Assembly (NCBI RefSeq): GCF_904424705.1
Contig: NZ_CAJGBF010000015.1
Span: forward strand, 37,146-101,145
Direction of reading: 5' to 3'
DNA length: 64,000 nt
Source of the DNA: Rossellomorea arthrocnemi
GTDB lineage: Bacteria > Bacillota > Bacilli > Bacillales > Bacillaceae_B
Below are positions 24,617 to 34,045 of the stretch, piece after piece. The stretch's first letter is position 1. Each line of letters starts with the position of its first letter. A model generated the notes under the pieces. It was given only the letters and a program-made list of their open reading frames with translations. It searched no databases and had not been told where the DNA came from. Made by a program: the position numbers and the translations under genes.

Positions 24617-27127
24617 ATGCTTGGTCTATTAAACAAAGTGTTCGATGCGAATAAAAGAGAATTAAAGAGGCTTGAGAAATTAGCCGATCAAATAGAAGAA
24701 TTAGGCCCCGATATGGAGCGTTTGACGGATGATGAAATCCGTGAAAGAACAGAGAGATTCAAGGAACGGTATCAAAAGGGTGAGGATCTCGAGGACATAC
24801 TCGTAGAAGCCTTTGCTGTCGTACGGGAAGCGGCTCGCCGTGTACTTGGCCAATATCCTTACCGTGTTCAGTTGATGGGTGGTGTTTCCCTCCACGGCGG
24901 GAACATTTCAGAGATGAAAACCGGGGAAGGTAAAACCCTGACGGCGACAATGCCCGTGTACTTGAATGCGATCACAGGTAAAGGTGTTCACGTTATCACG
25001 GTGAATGAATATCTGGCAAGCCGTGATGCCGAAGAGATGGGCAAGCTGTACAATTTCTTGGGACTGACGGTCGGTCTGAATCTCAACTCCATGTCTAAAG
25101 AAGAAAAACGTGAAGCCTATAAGGCGGATATCACATATGGTACGAATAACGAATTCGGATTCGATTACCTTCGGGACAATATGGTTCTGTATAAAGACCA
25201 AATGGTGCAGCGCAGTCTTCATTTTGCCGTCATTGATGAGGTCGACTCCATCTTGATTGATGAAGCACGTACACCGTTGATCATTTCAGGGAACGCCCAG
25301 CGCACGCCTCAGCTTTATATCCAGGCGAATGCAGTGGTACGTACATTGAAAAAAGAAGAAGATTACACTTATGATGAAAAAACGAAGGGTGTTCAATTAA
25401 CAGAGGAAGGGATCAGCAAGGTGGAGAGAGCCTTCCATATTGATAACCTTTTCGATATTTCACACGTAACCCTTAACCACCATATCAACCAGGCATTGAA
25501 AGCCCACGTTAGTATGCACCGTGATGTGGATTATGTGGTACAGGAAGGCGAAATTGTCATCGTTGACTCCTTCACGGGTCGTCTGATGAAAGGTCGCCGT
25601 TACAGTGATGGTCTTCATCAATCGATTGAAGCCAAAGAAGGCCTTGAAATACAAAACGAAAGTATGACCATGGCAACGATCACATTCCAGAACTATTTCC
25701 GTATGTATGAAAAGCTGTCCGGTATGACTGGTACAGCGAAGACGGAAGAAGAAGAGTTCCGGAATATTTACAATATGAATGTCATCGTCATCCCGACGAA
25801 TAAACCGATCGTACGTGATGATCGTGCCGATTTGATATACGCTTCTATTGAAGGGAAATTCAATGCGGTAGTAAATGATATTAAAGAACGAAATGAAAAT
25901 GGACAGCCTGTACTAGTCGGTACGGTTGCCGTTGAAACGTCTGAGCTTATCTCGCAACTATTAACAAAAAAAGGCGTACGCCACAATGTCTTGAATGCGA
26001 AAAATCATGGCCGTGAAGCGGAAATCATTTTAGAAGCAGGTCAGCCTGGTGCCGTCACGATCGCCACTAATATGGCCGGCCGTGGTACGGACATCAAGCT
26101 TGGAGAAGGTGTCATCGAACGTGGTGGTCTTGCGGTTATCGGTACAGAGCGTCATGAATCACGCCGGATCGATAATCAGCTTCGTGGTCGTTCAGGACGT
26201 CAGGGAGATCCCGGTGTGACTCAGTTCTATCTTTCAATGGAAGATGAGTTAATGCGCCGATTCGGTTCTGACAATATGAAGAGCATGATGGAACGACTTG
26301 GAATGGATGACACCCAGCCAATCCAAAGTAAAATGGTCAGCCGTGCTGTAGAATCAGCTCAAAAACGCGTTGAGGGTAACAACTTCGATGCTCGTAAGCA
26401 GCTTCTTCAATACGATGATGTCCTGCGTCAACAGCGTGAAATCATCTATAAACAGCGTAATGAAGTCATCGACTCTGAAAACCTTCGTGAGATCGTTGAA
26501 GGCATGATCAAGTCAACCATCGAACGTCAGGTAGCGGCGCATACGGCGGAAGAAGAGATGGAGAACTGGAATCTTCAGGGCATCGTGGATTATGTGAATG
26601 CCAATCTTCTTCCGGAAAATGACGTGACAGTTGACGATCTTCGTGGAAAAGAAGCCGATGAAATGATGGCTCTCATCTATGAAGACGTGCAGCACCGCTA
26701 TAATGAAAAAGAAGAGCAGCTGACACCGGAGCAGATGCGCGAGTTTGAAAAAGTCATCCTGCTTCGAGCCGTTGATACGAAATGGATCGATCACATCGAT
26801 GCCATGGATCAGCTTCGTCAGGGTATCCACCTTCGTGCATACGGACAGAATGATCCACTGCGCGAATACCAGCATGAAGGTTTCGCCATGTTTGAAAGCA
26901 TGGTACTCGCCATTGAAGAAGACGTGGCGAAATACGTCATGAAAGCTGAAATCCGCAACAATCTTGAACGCCAGGAAGTAGCCAAAGGCCAAGCGGTGAA
27001 CCCGAAAGAAGAAGGCGGAAAAGCCAAGAAACAACCAGTTCGCAAACAGGCAGACGTTGGACGCAACGACCCATGCCCATGCGGAAGCGGCAAAAAATAC
27101 AAACACTGCCACGGCATAACTGGATAA
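24617..27127 (+). CDS. secA: SecA, preprotein translocase ATPase
   Basis: 836-residue motor that pushes unfolded preproteins through SecYEG. The order is the usual one: N-terminal helix ([25 protein letters not shown]), Walker A in [12 protein letters not shown] (about 100-110), Walker B in [18 protein letters not shown], preprotein cross-linking domain, second nucleotide-binding fold with [13 protein letters not shown] and the arginine finger in [12 protein letters not shown], helical wing and scaffold, then a C-terminal zinc motif [24 protein letters not shown] lies 9 nt before the ATG. It is followed by a palindrome-type terminator. Confidence 0.98.
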   Translation: MLGLLNKVFDANKRELKRLEKLADQIEELGPDMERLTDDEIRERTERFKERYQKGEDLEDILVEAFAVVREAARRVLGQYPYRVQLMGGVSLHGGNISEMKTGEGKTLTATMPVYLNAITGKGVHVITVNEYLASRDAEEMGKLYNFLGLTVGLNLNSMSKEEKREAYKADITYGTNNEFGFDYLRDNMVLYKDQMVQRSLHFAVIDEVDSILIDEARTPLIISGNAQRTPQLYIQANAVVRTLKKEEDYTYDEKTKGVQLTEEGISKVERAFHIDNLFDISHVTLNHHINQALKAHVSMHRDVDYVVQEGEIVIVDSFTGRLMKGRRYSDGLHQSIEAKEGLEIQNESMTMATITFQNYFRMYEKLSGMTGTAKTEEEEFRNIYNMNVIVIPTNKPIVRDDRADLIYASIEGKFNAVVNDIKERNENGQPVLVGTVAVETSELISQLLTKKGVRHNVLNAKNHGREAEIILEAGQPGAVTIATNMAGRGTDIKLGEGVIERGGLAVIGTERHESRRIDNQLRGRSGRQGDPGVTQFYLSMEDELMRRFGSDNMKSMMERLGMDDTQPIQSKMVSRAVESAQKRVEGNNFDARKQLLQYDDVLRQQREIIYKQRNEVIDSENLREIVEGMIKSTIERQVAAHTAEEEMENWNLQGIVDYVNANLLPENDVTVDDLRGKEADEMMALIYEDVQHRYNEKEEQLTPEQMREFEKVILLRAVDTKWIDHIDAMDQLRQGIHLRAYGQNDPLREYQHEGFAMFESMVLAIEEDVAKYVMKAEIRNNLERQEVAKGQAVNPKEEGGKAKKQPVRKQADVGRNDPCPCGSGKKYKHCHGITG

Positions 27128-27139
27128 ATAATAGAAATG

Positions 27140-27183
27140 ATACCTGGCACTTATTTTGTTAAAATAAGCGCCAGGTACTTTTC
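27140..27183 (+). terminator. Terminator of secA built from two REP-like palindromes
   Basis: ATACCTGGCAC (27140-27150) and GCGCCAGGTAC (27168-27178) are diverged members of the GTGCCAGGCAC family. They pair together with TTATTTT/AAAATAA to make a long stem, ending in CTTTTCC. Confidence 0.8.
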
Positions 27184-27256
27184 CGTTTTTTATGGGTAGC
27201 TGAAGTAGAGGGTATTAATAGTGGATAATTTTGTGAGCAGGCTTTTTAAAAGCACT

Positions 27257-27316
27257 GTTGATTTCCGCTGCAGGTGCCCGCCCCGCGGAAAGCGAGCACC
27301 TGCAGCGGAAATCAAC
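27257..27316. repeat. Palindromic repeat element with perfect 21-bp arms
   Basis: Arms 27257-27277 and 27296-27316 are perfect reverse complements, beginning GTTGATTTCCGCTGC, around a GC-rich 18-nt loop. No T-run follows. Elements with these ends are scattered in many Bacillus genomes. A degenerate relative lies at 46139-46288. Confidence 0.88.
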
Positions 27317-27408
27317 CACTACGATCTAAAGTAAATCCAGCCACTCTACTTCGTATAATCCCAATAAAATAATCTCAACAACCCAAATAACTATAGAGGT
27401 GACCACAC

Positions 27409-28510
27409 ATGGAACTTTCAGAAATCAGAGCAGAGTTAGAAAAATCAGCTAAGACATTAGCGGACTTCAGGGGGTCTCTTTGACTTAGAAAACAAAGAGG
27501 CAAGAATCCAGGAGCTTGACGAAATCATGGTCCAACCCGACTTCTGGGATGACCAACAAAAGGCGCAAGGGCTAATCAATGAAGGAAACGGTCTGAAAGA
27601 TCTTGTAAATGAATACAAATCATTGCTTGAATCCCAAGAGAATCTGGAATTGACCCTGGAACTTGTCAAAGAAGAGCCCGATGAAGAACTTCAAAAGGAC
27701 TTGGAAGAAGAGCTTGGTGACTTGGTGAAACGATTAAATGACTATGAGCTTCAGCTTCTACTAAGTGAAGAACACGATAAAAACAATGCAATCCTTGAGC
27801 TGCATCCCGGTGCAGGCGGAACAGAGTCTCAGGATTGGGGTTCCATGCTTCTTCGTATGTACACGCGTTGGGGTGAGAAACGTGGATTCAAAGTGGAAAC
27901 CCTTGATTATCTTCCTGGCGATGAAGCGGGAATTAAGAGCGTAACGCTAGCGATAAAAGGTCACAATGCATATGGTTATTTAAAAGCTGAAAAAGGTGTA
28001 CATCGTCTTGTCCGTATTTCACCGTTCGATTCTTCAGGCCGTCGTCACACTTCCTTTGTCTCATGTGAAGTCATGCCTGAATTCAATGAAGAAATCGAAA
28101 TCGATATCCGTACGGAAGACCTGAAAATCGATACGTACCGTGCAAGTGGAGCCGGTGGACAGCACATCAATACAACCGACTCAGCTGTCCGTATCACTCA
28201 CTTACCGACCAATGTCGTGGTAACGTGTCAATCGGAACGTTCTCAAATCAAGAACCGTGAATCGGCGATGAAGATGCTGAAAGCGAAGCTCTACCAAAAA
28301 CGGATCGAAGAACAAGAGCAGGAGCTTGCTGAAATCCGTGGGGAGCAAAAGGAAATCGGATGGGGAAGCCAAATCCGTTCCTACGTCTTCCATCCATACT
28401 CCATGGTTAAAGACCATAGAACCAATACAGAATCCGGAAACGTACAAGGCGTCATGGACGGAGACATCGACCCATTCATCAACGCCTACCTGCGATCCAA
28501 AATCAAATAA
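27409..28510 (+). CDS. prfB: Peptide chain release factor 2, with programmed +1 frameshift
   Basis: Release factor for UGA and UAA stop codons. The gene is in two frames: 27409-27480, then after an in-frame TGA at 27481-27483 the ribosome shifts +1 on CTT and continues from GAC at 27482. The shift site CTTTGAC has the stimulatory AGGGGG sequence 3 nt upstream, exactly as in other bacteria, making synthesis self-regulated by RF2 level. The full product has about 366 residues, with the GGQ motif in [21 protein letters not shown] and the SPF anticodon-like motif in [15 protein letters not shown]. It follows secA as in B. subtilis. Confidence 0.97.
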
Positions 28511-28518
28511 AACAACCC

Positions 28519-28554
28519 AACTGACCTTTCCTAAATAGGAGAGGTCAGTTTTTT
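28519..28554 (+). terminator. Terminator of prfB
   Basis: AACTGACCTTTCC / GGAGAGGTCAGTT stem followed by TTTT. Confidence 0.9.
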
Positions 28555-28563
28555 AATTCCTTT

Positions 28564-28628
28564 GAGGGACGGACCTTGAAAAACCATATTTATTTCATTG
28601 TTTTATTCCTCTTCAAGGTCCGTCCCTC
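28564..28628. repeat. Inverted repeat of the GGGACGGACC family
   Basis: GAGGGACGGACCTTGAA (28564-28580) is inverted perfectly at 28612-28628. A single copy, AGGTCCGTCCCT, follows at 28868-28879 in the yitT leader. Confidence 0.9.
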
Positions 28629-28699
28629 GAATACATCCTAGTACGCACCATTACGAGAACCTCACTCCATTAATGCTTTAACACGTTATTGAACTGTTA

Positions 28700-28728
28700 T
28701 TTACACCTCTATGTACCCATGCTATACT
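28700..28728 (+). promoter_or_regulatory. Sigma-A promoter of the yitT-like gene
   Basis: TTTACA (28700-28705), 17 nt, TATACT (28723-28728). The predicted leader before the start at 28950 is about 215 nt and holds one GGGACGGACC half-site; I recognise no riboswitch in it. Confidence 0.65.
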
Positions 28729-28949
28729 CTCAAAGGTTGATGCAGAGGGATTTAAGGAATGGTTGTATCTCCTTGTCATCCTCATCACCATGGATTTAGG
28801 AAAATGGAAGTGCTGACTTTTTTGGATGCAAATGTATACTTCTTCACAAGGCGATGACCCGATTTAGAGGTCCGTCCCTGAGGAGGATTGCATCAAAGGA
28901 AGGGTTTGTACTCATACTATTAATACATAGGTTAAAGGAGTCGTACTGG

Positions 28950-29822
28950 ATGGGTTTGAAGGAAAGGCGTCGTGAGCAGGTTTTTAATCCACGGAAAGAA
29001 AAGTTGTTAGAGTATTTGTTTGTTGTGTTTGGGTCAACGATTGTGGCCATTGCGTTTAATGTATTCTTATTGCCGAACGAAGTAGCTTCGGGAGGGGTGA
29101 GCGGGATATCGACCATTCTGAATGGATTGTTTGATTGGAAGCCTGCTTACGTACAATGGGCTTTCAATATTCCGCTGTTTATTGCTGGATTGATTTTTCT
29201 TGGGCTTCAATTCGGAGTCAAGACAGCCATCGGTACGATATTTTTACCACTTGTCGTTTTCTTGACCGAAGATTGGAAACCATGGACAGAGGATCCCTTG
29301 CTTGGTGCCCTTTTCGGTGGGATCGGTGTAGGACTTGGTTTAGGAATCGTGTTCAGGGGAAGAGCATCAACTGGAGGGACGGACCTTGCCGCTCAGATTG
29401 TCAATAAGTTCACTGGACTGTCCTTGGGAACATGTGTCGCCCTTATAGACGGGATGATCGTTCTTTCCGCAGCCATCGTATACGATATCGAGCGAGGACT
29501 ATATGCCCTTATCGGTTTATATGTAACCAGTAAAACCATCGATCTGGTCCAGGTTGGAATAAGCCGGTCCAAGATGGCCTTGATTATTACGAATCGTCAG
29601 GAAGAGGTACGTGAAGGAATTTTGAATAAAATCGACCGCGGGGTGACAAAACTATCTGCATACGGTGGTTATACGGATGATGAGCGTCCGATCCTCATGT
29701 GTGTCGTCGATCAGACAGAATTCACAAAACTGAAACAACTGGTCAAAACCATTGACCCCGCTGCATTCGTCGTTACAATGGATGCTTCGGAAGTTCTCGG
29801 TGAAGGTTTCAAACGTGTTTAA
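28950..29822 (+). CDS. YitT-family membrane protein
   Basis: 290-residue protein with five or six N-terminal helices (DUF161) and a C-terminal cytoplasmic DUF2179 domain (TKLSAYGGYTDDERPILMCVVDQTEFTKLKQLVKTIDPAAFVVTMDASEVLGEGF). Family signatures seen are NVFLLPNEVASGGVSGIS and GRASTGGTDLAAQI. The transported substrate is unknown. ATG 28950 follows AAAGGAG by 9 nt. It is in the place of B. subtilis yvjA, between prfB and cccB. Confidence 0.9.
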   Translation: MGLKERRREQVFNPRKEKLLEYLFVVFGSTIVAIAFNVFLLPNEVASGGVSGISTILNGLFDWKPAYVQWAFNIPLFIAGLIFLGLQFGVKTAIGTIFLPLVVFLTEDWKPWTEDPLLGALFGGIGVGLGLGIVFRGRASTGGTDLAAQIVNKFTGLSLGTCVALIDGMIVLSAAIVYDIERGLYALIGLYVTSKTIDLVQVGISRSKMALIITNRQEEVREGILNKIDRGVTKLSAYGGYTDDERPILMCVVDQTEFTKLKQLVKTIDPAAFVVTMDASEVLGEGFKRV

Positions 29823-29843
29823 TCTTGGTATAATTATGTAAGA

Positions 29844-29858
29844 GAGGGACGGACCTTG
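29844..29858. repeat. Single half-site of the GGGACGGACC family
   Basis: GAGGGACGGACCTTG in the 5' leader of the cytochrome gene, 39 bp before its start; no inverted partner nearby. Confidence 0.75.
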
Positions 29859-29896
29859 CATCCGCGACTCAAAAATGTTTTCCTAGGGGGATAATA

Positions 29897-30211
29897 ATGA
29901 AGAAAAAGCTACTTGGAATTCTTTTTGGCGCTTCATTGGTACTTGCAGCCTGTGGCGGAGACGGCGGCGACAGTACAGAAACAAGCTCCGGTGGAATAGA
30001 CCCTGAAAAAATCGTAAACAATAAGTGCACCAGCTGCCATGGTGGAAACCTTGAAGGCGGCATGGGTCCTGCCCTGAAAAATATCGGTGCTGAGCTAAGC
30101 AAAGACCAAATCCGTGAAACCATCAAGAATGGTAAAGGCCAAATGCCTCCTGGACTCATTGATGGTGAGGAAGCTGACGCAGTGGCTGAATGGTTATCAA
30201 ATAAGAAATAA
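29897..30211 (+). CDS. cccB: Cytochrome c-551, membrane-anchored lipoprotein
   Basis: 104-residue electron carrier on the outer face of the membrane. The lipobox LVLAAC places the lipidated cysteine at residue 19. The haem site is CTSCH (about 43-47) and the axial methionine lies in GQMPPG. A glycine/serine linker separates anchor and haem domain, as in B. subtilis CccB. AGGGGGATAATA precedes the ATG. It stands between yitT and ftsE as in B. subtilis and ends in its own terminator. Confidence 0.93.
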   Translation: MKKKLLGILFGASLVLAACGGDGGDSTETSSGGIDPEKIVNNKCTSCHGGNLEGGMGPALKNIGAELSKDQIRETIKNGKGQMPPGLIDGEEADAVAEWLSNKK

Positions 30212-30218
30212 GAACATG

Positions 30219-30249
30219 AGAAGAATCCAAATACGGGTTCTTCTTTTTT
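30219..30249 (+). terminator. Terminator of cccB
   Basis: AGAAGAATCC / GGGTTCTTCT stem followed by TTTTT. Confidence 0.87.
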
Positions 30250-30756
30250 GTCAGTAATTAACTTGATCCGGTCAACGTGCAATTGATTTTTATTATCCAC
30301 ATCTTTTTACTAATCCTTCTTTAAGTCTTTGTTACAGAAGCTTTTCGTATTGATCCACTTAATCATGAATCTATTAAACCTACTCAATTATAACCTAGTA
30401 ACTTAATCAGAACGGCATCAACTGAGTATTTTACGTTAAATCACCACAAAAATCTATTATCTGGTAATAGTACCAGATAATAGATAAAAAGAACTACTTT
30501 TTTATCTCTAAATAGGTAAAATCGACAGCAAAACAGGTAAAAAATTCACATTTTTTTATGTTCTGAAATGAAAATGTAATAATTTTTTTCCTTAAATTCG
30601 TATAAAGTGATGTTATAATAATTTTCGGAAGCGTAATTCGAGTTTTTTCACCATTTTTTGTCTAACGGTGGTAAAGATTACTTTGGTTATGTCCCGTGTA
30701 CATATGTCGATAACAGCCAAGAGGGTAACTACATAATACAAATAAGGTGATTTTAA
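30250..30756. other. A/T-rich intergenic region before ftsE with a 13-bp inverted repeat
   Basis: No gene is apparent. A perfect inverted repeat, ATCTATTATCTGG / CCAGATAATAGAT, occupies 30452-30464 and 30473-30485 with 8 nt between. It is not followed by a T-run, so an operator is more likely than a terminator. A TATAAT lies at about 30614-30619, about 140 bp before ftsE. Confidence 0.5.
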
Positions 30757-31443
30757 ATGATAGAAATGAAAGACGTCTACAAGCAGTACAGCAATGGTGT
30801 GATGGCTGCGAATGGCTTTAACGTCCATATTAAGCAAGGTGAGTTTGTGTATGTTGTGGGGCCAAGCGGAGCCGGGAAGTCTACTTTTATTAAAATGATG
30901 TACCGCGAAGAACGTCCTTCCAAAGGAGATATCATTGTAAATGGTATCAATCTCGCCAAAATCAAAAATAGTAGAGTTCCATACTTACGACGAAACGTGG
31001 GGGTTGTATTCCAGGATTTCAAGCTGCTACCATCGCTGACAATCTATGAAAACATTGCCTTCGCACTTGAAGTAATAGAAGAACATCCAAAACAGATAAA
31101 GAAAAGAGTCATGGAAGTGCTGGACCTGGTAGGGTTAAAGCACAAAGCAAGAATGTTGCCGAATGAGCTTTCCGGTGGGGAACAACAGCGTGTATCCATT
31201 GCACGATCCATTGTGAATACGCCGAAGCTTGTGATTGCGGACGAGCCTACAGGAAACCTTGACCCCGAAACATCATGGGATATCATGAATATCTTTGAAG
31301 AAATCAGCAACCGTGGTACTACAGTGATCATGGCTACACATAACCGGGAAATCGTAAATACGATCAAGCATCGGGTAATTGCCATTGAAAATGGCCGAAT
31401 TGTCCGGGACGAACAGCGAGGTGATTACGGTTATGAAAGCTAG
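30757..31443 (+). CDS. ftsE: FtsE, ATPase of the FtsEX complex
   Basis: 228-residue ABC ATPase that, with FtsX, activates peptidoglycan hydrolases at the cell wall. Walker A is VGPSGAGKST (about 35-44), signature LSGGEQQRVSIARSI, Walker B VIADEPTGNLD and the switch histidine in MATHNREIV. It overlaps ftsX by 11 bp, indicating coupled translation. The order ftsE-ftsX-hydrolase suggests that the downstream coiled-coil LytM protein is the target. Confidence 0.96.
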   Translation: MIEMKDVYKQYSNGVMAANGFNVHIKQGEFVYVVGPSGAGKSTFIKMMYREERPSKGDIIVNGINLAKIKNSRVPYLRRNVGVVFQDFKLLPSLTIYENIAFALEVIEEHPKQIKKRVMEVLDLVGLKHKARMLPNELSGGEQQRVSIARSIVNTPKLVIADEPTGNLDPETSWDIMNIFEEISNRGTTVIMATHNREIVNTIKHRVIAIENGRIVRDEQRGDYGYES

Positions 31444-32317
31444 AACGTATGGTCGACATCTTAGAGAAAGCTTCAAAAGCATCGGGCGGAACGGCTGGAT
31501 GACATTTGCATCGGTAAGTGCCGTTACCGTAACACTGTTACTTGTTGGTGTGTTCATTGTCCTAATGCTAAACATGAACAAGGTAGCAACCGATATTGAG
31601 AAAGACGTTGAAGTTCGGGTTTTACTGGAAATTGGTACTGAACAATCCCAAATTGATCAAATAGAGAAAAAGATTCAAAATATAAGTGGAGTCGAATCCG
31701 TTGAGTACTCTTCAAAGGAAGAAGAACTGCAGAACCTTGTTAAGGATCTGGGAGACGATTTCAGATTATTTGAACAGGATAACCCATTGTATGATGTGTT
31801 CATCGTGAAAGCAAAGAATCCACGAGACACTGGGAAGATTGCTGGTCAAATCAGTAAGTATGAAGGTGTAAATGAAGCCCTTTACGGTGAAGCGAAGATT
31901 GAAAAATTATTTAATGTGCTGGAAATGAGTCGAAACGTTGGACTTGTATTAATTATCGGTCTGTTGTTTACCGCCATGTTCCTCATCTCAAATACAATTA
32001 AAATCACCATTGTCGCTAGAAGAAGGGAAATCGAGATAATGAAACTCGTGGGTGCAACCAACTGGTTCGTACGCTGGCCATTCATATTAGAAGGATTATG
32101 GCTTGGAATTTTAGGTTCTATTATCCCGATCGCTCTTGTCACAACAGGTTACTACTATGCCTATGGATTTATTAAACCGAAACTACAAAACAATTTTATT
32201 CAGATATTAGATTTTACCCCCTTTATCTATCAAGTAAACGGATTGATTCTATTAATGGGTTGCTTGATCGGGGCATGGGGAAGCTTTATGTCTGTTCGTA
32301 AATTCTTAAAAGTGTAA
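31433..32317 (+). CDS. ftsX: FtsX, membrane subunit of the FtsEX complex
   Basis: 294-residue protein with one N-terminal helix, an extracellular domain of about 110 residues (about 45-155) that contacts hydrolases, and three C-terminal helices including the conserved RRREIEIMKLVGATNWFVRWPFILEGLWLGILGS loop. Start ATG 31433 lies within the end of ftsE. Spacing to the next gene is 39 bp. Confidence 0.95.
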   Translation: MKARTYGRHLRESFKSIGRNGWMTFASVSAVTVTLLLVGVFIVLMLNMNKVATDIEKDVEVRVLLEIGTEQSQIDQIEKKIQNISGVESVEYSSKEEELQNLVKDLGDDFRLFEQDNPLYDVFIVKAKNPRDTGKIAGQISKYEGVNEALYGEAKIEKLFNVLEMSRNVGLVLIIGLLFTAMFLISNTIKITIVARRREIEIMKLVGATNWFVRWPFILEGLWLGILGSIIPIALVTTGYYYAYGFIKPKLQNNFIQILDFTPFIYQVNGLILLMGCLIGAWGSFMSVRKFLKV

Positions 32318-32356
32318 AATTTGATAGGTTGATAGAAGCTGAAAGGAGCATGCCGC

Positions 32357-33709
32357 TTGAACAAGAAGTATTTCATATCATTATCTATTGCAGCAGCATT
32401 AACAATCGGAAGTCTACCAACGTTAGCAACCACTGCTAGCGCTAACTCCTCCGTGGAGGACTTAAAGAAACAGCAGGACGACATCTCATCTAAAAAGGAA
32501 CAAATCAATGGCAAGATTGATGAGAAAAAATCAGAGATTGACCAAAATATCAATAAACAAAAAGATATCCAATCACAGATTGCTGAAATCAGTACTAAAT
32601 TAAAAGATACAGAAACAAAGATCGCAGAAAAAACAAAAGAAATCGATGAAACAACGGCAAAAATCAATAAGCTTAAAGAAGAGATTGAAGTCCTTAAGAA
32701 AAAGATTGAAGAACGTAACGAGCTATTAAAAGAGCGTGCACGTGCAATCCAGGAAAAAGGCGGCTCTGCCAATTATCTTGACGTACTACTTGGAGCGAAT
32801 AGCTTCGGAGACTTCATCAACCGTGTTACAGCAGTGAATACAATCGTAAGTGCCGATAAAAAAATCATGGATGAACAAAAACGTGATCAGGCTGAACTAG
32901 AGAAGAAACAGGCTGAAGTAGAAAAAGAACTGGCGGATCTTAAATCCTCTAAAGAAAATCTTGAATCCTTGAAAAAAGATCTTGATAGCCAAAAAGCTAA
33001 AAAAGCAGAACTATTTAAACAACTGGAAGCTCAACAGGCATCGTTAAAAGTAGAAAAAGCCGGTCTTGAAAAAGAATCGGAAGAGCTTTCTAAAATGGAG
33101 CACCAGCTTGAAGGTGAGATCCAGGCTGAACAGGCTCGTTTACAAGAACTTGCCCGCAAGCGTGAAATCGAACGTAAACGCCAGGCAGAAGCTGAAGCAG
33201 CTAAGCGTGCCGAGGCACAGCAACAGGCTACTTCAAGCAGTAGCGGTGGTTCATCATCTTCAGGGCATGCTGAAATAGCCTCAAGTACACCAGTAAGTGC
33301 TGGCACATGGACTGCTCCGGCTCGTGGAACTATCACGACAAACTTTGGTTGGGATATCTTAAATGGTGAGCGACGCTTCCATTACGGTACAGATATTGCA
33401 GCACGTGGCAGTGTGCCAATCTCTGCAGCAGCTGATGGATATGTCATTAAAAGCCAGTACAGCTCAAGCTATGGTAATGTAGTTTACATTACACATTCTA
33501 TCAATGGTCAAACTTTCACAACGGTTTATGCTCACATGTCTTCTTCATTGGTGAGTACTGGACAAGCAGTAAATAAAGGTGACCAAATCGGTTACATGGG
33601 TGACACCGGCTACTCTTTCGGACAGCATTTACACTTTGAGCTCTACAGAGGTTCATGGAGTGCATCCCATGCAAATGCAGTAAACCCGCGTCAATATATT
33701 AACTTTTAA
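32357..33709 (+). CDS. Coiled-coil LytM (M23) peptidoglycan endopeptidase, probable FtsEX target
   Basis: 450-residue exported protein. A signal peptide ends about residue 29 (TTASANS). Residues 30-280 form long coiled coils, a Ser/Gly linker follows, and residues 325-450 form an M23 domain with intact zinc and catalytic residues (FHYGTDIAA, YAHMS, GQHLHFELY). The architecture matches PcsB/EnvC-like partners of FtsEX, but unlike EnvC the catalytic site is complete. The start is TTG with AAAGGAG 9 nt upstream. Adjacency to ftsX supports a direct functional link. Confidence 0.9.
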   Translation: MNKKYFISLSIAAALTIGSLPTLATTASANSSVEDLKKQQDDISSKKEQINGKIDEKKSEIDQNINKQKDIQSQIAEISTKLKDTETKIAEKTKEIDETTAKINKLKEEIEVLKKKIEERNELLKERARAIQEKGGSANYLDVLLGANSFGDFINRVTAVNTIVSADKKIMDEQKRDQAELEKKQAEVEKELADLKSSKENLESLKKDLDSQKAKKAELFKQLEAQQASLKVEKAGLEKESEELSKMEHQLEGEIQAEQARLQELARKREIERKRQAEAEAAKRAEAQQQATSSSSGGSSSSGHAEIASSTPVSAGTWTAPARGTITTNFGWDILNGERRFHYGTDIAARGSVPISAAADGYVIKSQYSSSYGNVVYITHSINGQTFTTVYAHMSSSLVSTGQAVNKGDQIGYMGDTGYSFGQHLHFELYRGSWSASHANAVNPRQYINF

Positions 33710-33715
33710 GGTAAA

Positions 33716-33746
33716 GCCTCACTTCTTTTAAGGAGTGGGGTTTTTT
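33716..33746 (+). terminator. Terminator of the ftsEX operon
   Basis: Imperfect CCTCACTTC / GGAGTGGGG stem followed by TTTTTT. Confidence 0.75.
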
Positions 33747-33789
33747 ATACTATTAGCCCCGTATTAGTCTATTAATATACGGAATACTG

Positions 33790-33818
33790 TTTTCATATCA
33801 TAATTCTTCTAGTATAAT
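33790..33818 (+). promoter_or_regulatory. Sigma-A promoter of the c-di-GMP riboswitch transcript
   Basis: TTTTCA (33790-33795), 17 nt, TATAAT (33813-33818). Transcription would start just before the riboswitch. Confidence 0.65.
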
Positions 33819-33837
33819 GACAGTATATTCAAGTGAT

Positions 33838-33945
33838 TTTCGATAAAGGCAAACTAATTGAAAGATTAGGACGCAAAGCCACGGGTCTGCCATTTTATTA
33901 AAAATAACGATCGCCGGGTTACCGAAATAATGGAGCAATGACTAC
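33838..33945 (+). promoter_or_regulatory. c-di-GMP-I (GEMM-I) riboswitch
   Basis: The conserved aptamer blocks are present in order: AAAGGCAAAC, the paired AATTGAAAGATT, GGACGCAAAGCC, ACGGG, and AACGATCGCCGGGTTACCG. GGACGCAAAGCC and the GGGTTACC receptor are diagnostic. A terminator hairpin follows at 33973, so control is probably at termination. The gene controlled is the unknown small protein at 34046. ON or OFF behaviour cannot be decided by eye. Confidence 0.93.
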
Positions 33946-33972
33946 TAATTCGACCGTTACTCTAGTATGATT

Positions 33973-34001
33973 TAACCTGCCTTTTTTGGTAGGTTATTTT
34001 T
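33973..34001 (+). terminator. Expression-platform terminator of the c-di-GMP riboswitch
   Basis: TAACCTGCC / GGTAGGTTA stem with a TTTTTT loop, followed by TTTTTA. Confidence 0.85.
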
Positions 34002-34045
34002 ATCTGGGTAGGTTCGTTTCAGTAAGAATTGAATCTGTACGAAGG

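Noticed and set aside
27409..28510. prfB as a frameshifted pseudogene
   Set aside because: CTTTGAC with AGGGGG upstream is the conserved programmed frameshift of release factor 2.
29374..29388. GAGGGACGGACCTTG inside the yitT-like gene as a repeat insertion
   Set aside because: It encodes the conserved family motif TGGTDLA in frame, so the match is probably chance, although the identity to the repeat is striking.
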